NCBI RefSeq assembly: GCF_947179165.1
Contig: NC_077245.1
Coordinates: forward strand, 48,447,286 to 48,511,285
DNA: 64,000 nucleotides
Source of the DNA: Solanum dulcamara
Lineage: Eukaryota > Streptophyta > Magnoliopsida > Solanales > Solanaceae
Direction of reading: 5' to 3'
Shown here: in pieces, positions 62,601 to 64,000 of the stretch
Layout of the letters: each line of letters starts with the position of its first letter
How positions within the stretch are numbered: position 1 is the stretch's first letter
Made by a program: the position numbers and the translations under genes
Notes under the pieces: generated by a model
Told to the model about the DNA's origin: nothing
Databases searched by the model: none
What the model saw: only the letters and a program-made list of their open reading frames with translations

Positions 62601-63333
62601 ATAGGTGTCTTATACTTCAGTTCTAATCTATTAAGCTGAAGCAAAAACACAAGAACAAACCCTAGAACAAGAGAAAAAAACATGACGGCTTGGAGGAGAA
62701 AAATAGGTACGCCCCAATTTCGCTCCGTAAATTAATTAGATAAGGTATTATTATATCAAGTGGAGGTTGTTAAAAAAGTAGCTTACCTATTTGGGGAAGA
62801 AAAAATGAGTAACAAGCAGCCAAAGCATTTCAGCCGCGTCAAGGAGGTTCCGAAGTTAATTTTCAGTGTGTTTGGAAGGCCATTTGATAAGATATGGCTT
62901 GATTCTCTTCTCCCACATTTTGTTAAGGGTTTCTACATGTTATGAGGGTGTTAATAATGTAAATTTAAGGTTTGTAGCAGCACCAAACAGACAGCAAACA
63001 GTCCACTCCATTTCAGCACATCAAGAGATTTTCCGATGCGGGTTTTGGCGTGTTTTGGCCAATTTCGGTAAAGGTAAGGTTTTACCTTCTAATTTGAAGT
63101 TTATGGTGTTGTTATGTATTTTGTTTTACACCTTTTGTACTGCTGTAAGTATAAAAAAAGTTGTGGAAATGCTCGACGATACAAACAATCGAAATTGAAG
63201 TCGTCGTAGTTAAATTATAGTCGAAATGGGGTGTTGTACGTGTGGGATGCTGCTGCAGGGGTGTGATGTGTTGGTGCAGGGCCTAAATATGTTCTAATGT
63301 GGGTTAGGGTTCTGCTGGCTGAAGCCACATGTG

Positions 63334-64000
63334 CCACGATCCAACCCCGTAGGCCGCGAGTGGGGTCTGACCTGGACACCCTGTACACATATCTATTAGA
63401 TAAGGTCACATTGAATCGTAAATAAAACAATATCAGAGGTAACAGAGCCCCACTGGGCGATAACATTTTCATAAACTGTAGCCCTTTTCGTTTGTATCAT
63501 AACATGACAGGGCACTCTAGCCGACAAGGCTGCCATAACATAATAACATACTTCATATATCATGTAGACCCAACTGAATCAAACTAACATACATAACCCG
63601 CATATATATGTCTGCAGACCTCTAAAAATATAAATGACAATATATGGTGGGACAGGGCCCCCGTCGTACCCCCAAATGGAAAAAACAATTTTTATACATC
63701 AGTGGACAATATCAAAAATTAGGCCCCGATACAATGGAGCCTCTTCCAGCTGAGCTGCATGGAATCCTAAGCTGACGGACTCTCAAAACATACATCTGTA
63801 CCTACAGGCATGAACGCAGCCCCCCGAGAAAGGGGGTCAGTATGACATATGTACTGAGTATGTAAAATGTAACATAATACACTGGAGGTATATTCGAAAT
63901 AGAGAAGCAGGGGATAATATATCAAATCTGAAACCTGTACCTGTACTCTGTGAATCAGGAAAGCATGCATGCTCAAGTTATACCATATAGCCGGCCCTTT
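63334..64000 (-). mobile_element. LTR D copy 2, antisense, partial
   Basis: Begins TGCCACGATCC after ACATG (63,329-63,333), the same insertion point as D at 39,060, and follows 39,060-39,726 to the window edge. Confidence 0.9.

Larger units (their letters stand above)
56891..64000 (+). repeat. segmental duplication, copy 2
   Basis: Direct copy of 32,607 to about 39,726, starting abruptly at GTAGATGGGTTATTTATGAG with 75 bp of element C's LTR, then element B and the nested D. The match across the 75-bp flank and across the D junction shows the copy was made by DNA duplication, not by a fresh retrotransposition. It continues beyond the window. Confidence 0.88.
62032..64000 (+). repeat. Element B copy 2, 3' LTR (partial, split by D)
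   Basis: TGTTATACCCC start, LTR to 63,333, then antisense LTR D to the window end. It lacks about 20 bp near 62,093 compared with 37,741 onward. Confidence 0.9.

Noticed and set aside
62760..63198. Short open frames (such as 62,760-62,945 and 62,866-63,198) that recur at 38,594, 57,713 and 57,917
   Set aside because: They recur only because the LTR is repeated, they differ by frameshifts and stops between copies, and they have no recognisable domain. They lie in the LTR leader region.
1..64000. Endogenous pararetrovirus or Ty1/Copia sequence
   Set aside because: All readable coding pieces (gag, DPGST protease, RNase H, integrase before a chromodomain-like end) fit Ty3/Gypsy. No movement protein or Copia-type order was seen.
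56891..64000. Assembly artefact as the cause of the second B copy
   Set aside because: The copies differ by many substitutions and several indels of 9 to 100 bp, so they are real separate loci unless haplotypes were joined, which reads could still test.

Overview
The window is plant nuclear DNA made almost wholly of old, broken, nested LTR retrotransposons. I found no intact host gene, tRNA, rRNA or CRISPR array. The organism is probably a member of the Solanaceae: the LTR types (3-4 kb, ending GGGTCGTGACA, with TGGTATCAGAGC-like primer sites just downstream and chromovirus-type integrase ends) are ones I associate with pepper, tomato, potato and tobacco. That assignment is from recognition only and is not proven here.

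Two groups of Ty3/Gypsy elements are present. Group 1 (elements E, C, B and solo LTR D) shares a ~3.5 kb LTR that starts TGTTACACCCC-like and ends GGGTCGTGACA-like. Group 2 (element A, the left-hand antisense element, the antisense copy at 54.6-56.9 kb, and probably 51.3-53.6 kb) has longer, more divergent LTRs ending GGTCGTGACA-like. Most of these LTRs carry their own minisatellite.

Layout. 1-7,635: antisense group 2 material in the order pol remnant, LTR, PBS, gag, with a Tourist-like MITE inside the LTR. 7,622-23,152: element A (truncated 5' LTR, PBS, gag, 3' LTR). Its 5' LTR is split by complete element E (7,973-17,794), inserted in a 55-bp minisatellite. 23,311-51,272: a dimeric element C (LTR-internal-LTR-internal-LTR) bounded by the perfect 5-bp target duplication GAATG. 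Its middle LTR is split by element B (32,682-44,770), and B's 3' LTR is split by antisense solo LTR D (39,060-42,532). 51,278-54,614: a degenerate LTR-like stretch and about 1 kb of unassigned DNA. 54,615-56,890: an antisense group 2 LTR. 56,891-64,000: a second, diverged copy of 32,607 to about 39,726, including the same nested D insertion at the same site, so a segment was duplicated after D inserted.

Coding remnants are gag (three), gag-protease (within E), integrase (three plus one antisense) and one RNase H end. All carry stops or frameshifts. No reverse transcriptase was recognised in any element. E, C and B share a non-coding internal stretch that occupies the place where protease-RT-RNase H would be expected, which suggests related non-autonomous lineages. 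The clearest regulatory signal is a repeated cluster of CACGTG (G-box/ABRE-like) motifs just upstream of TATA boxes in the group 1 LTRs.
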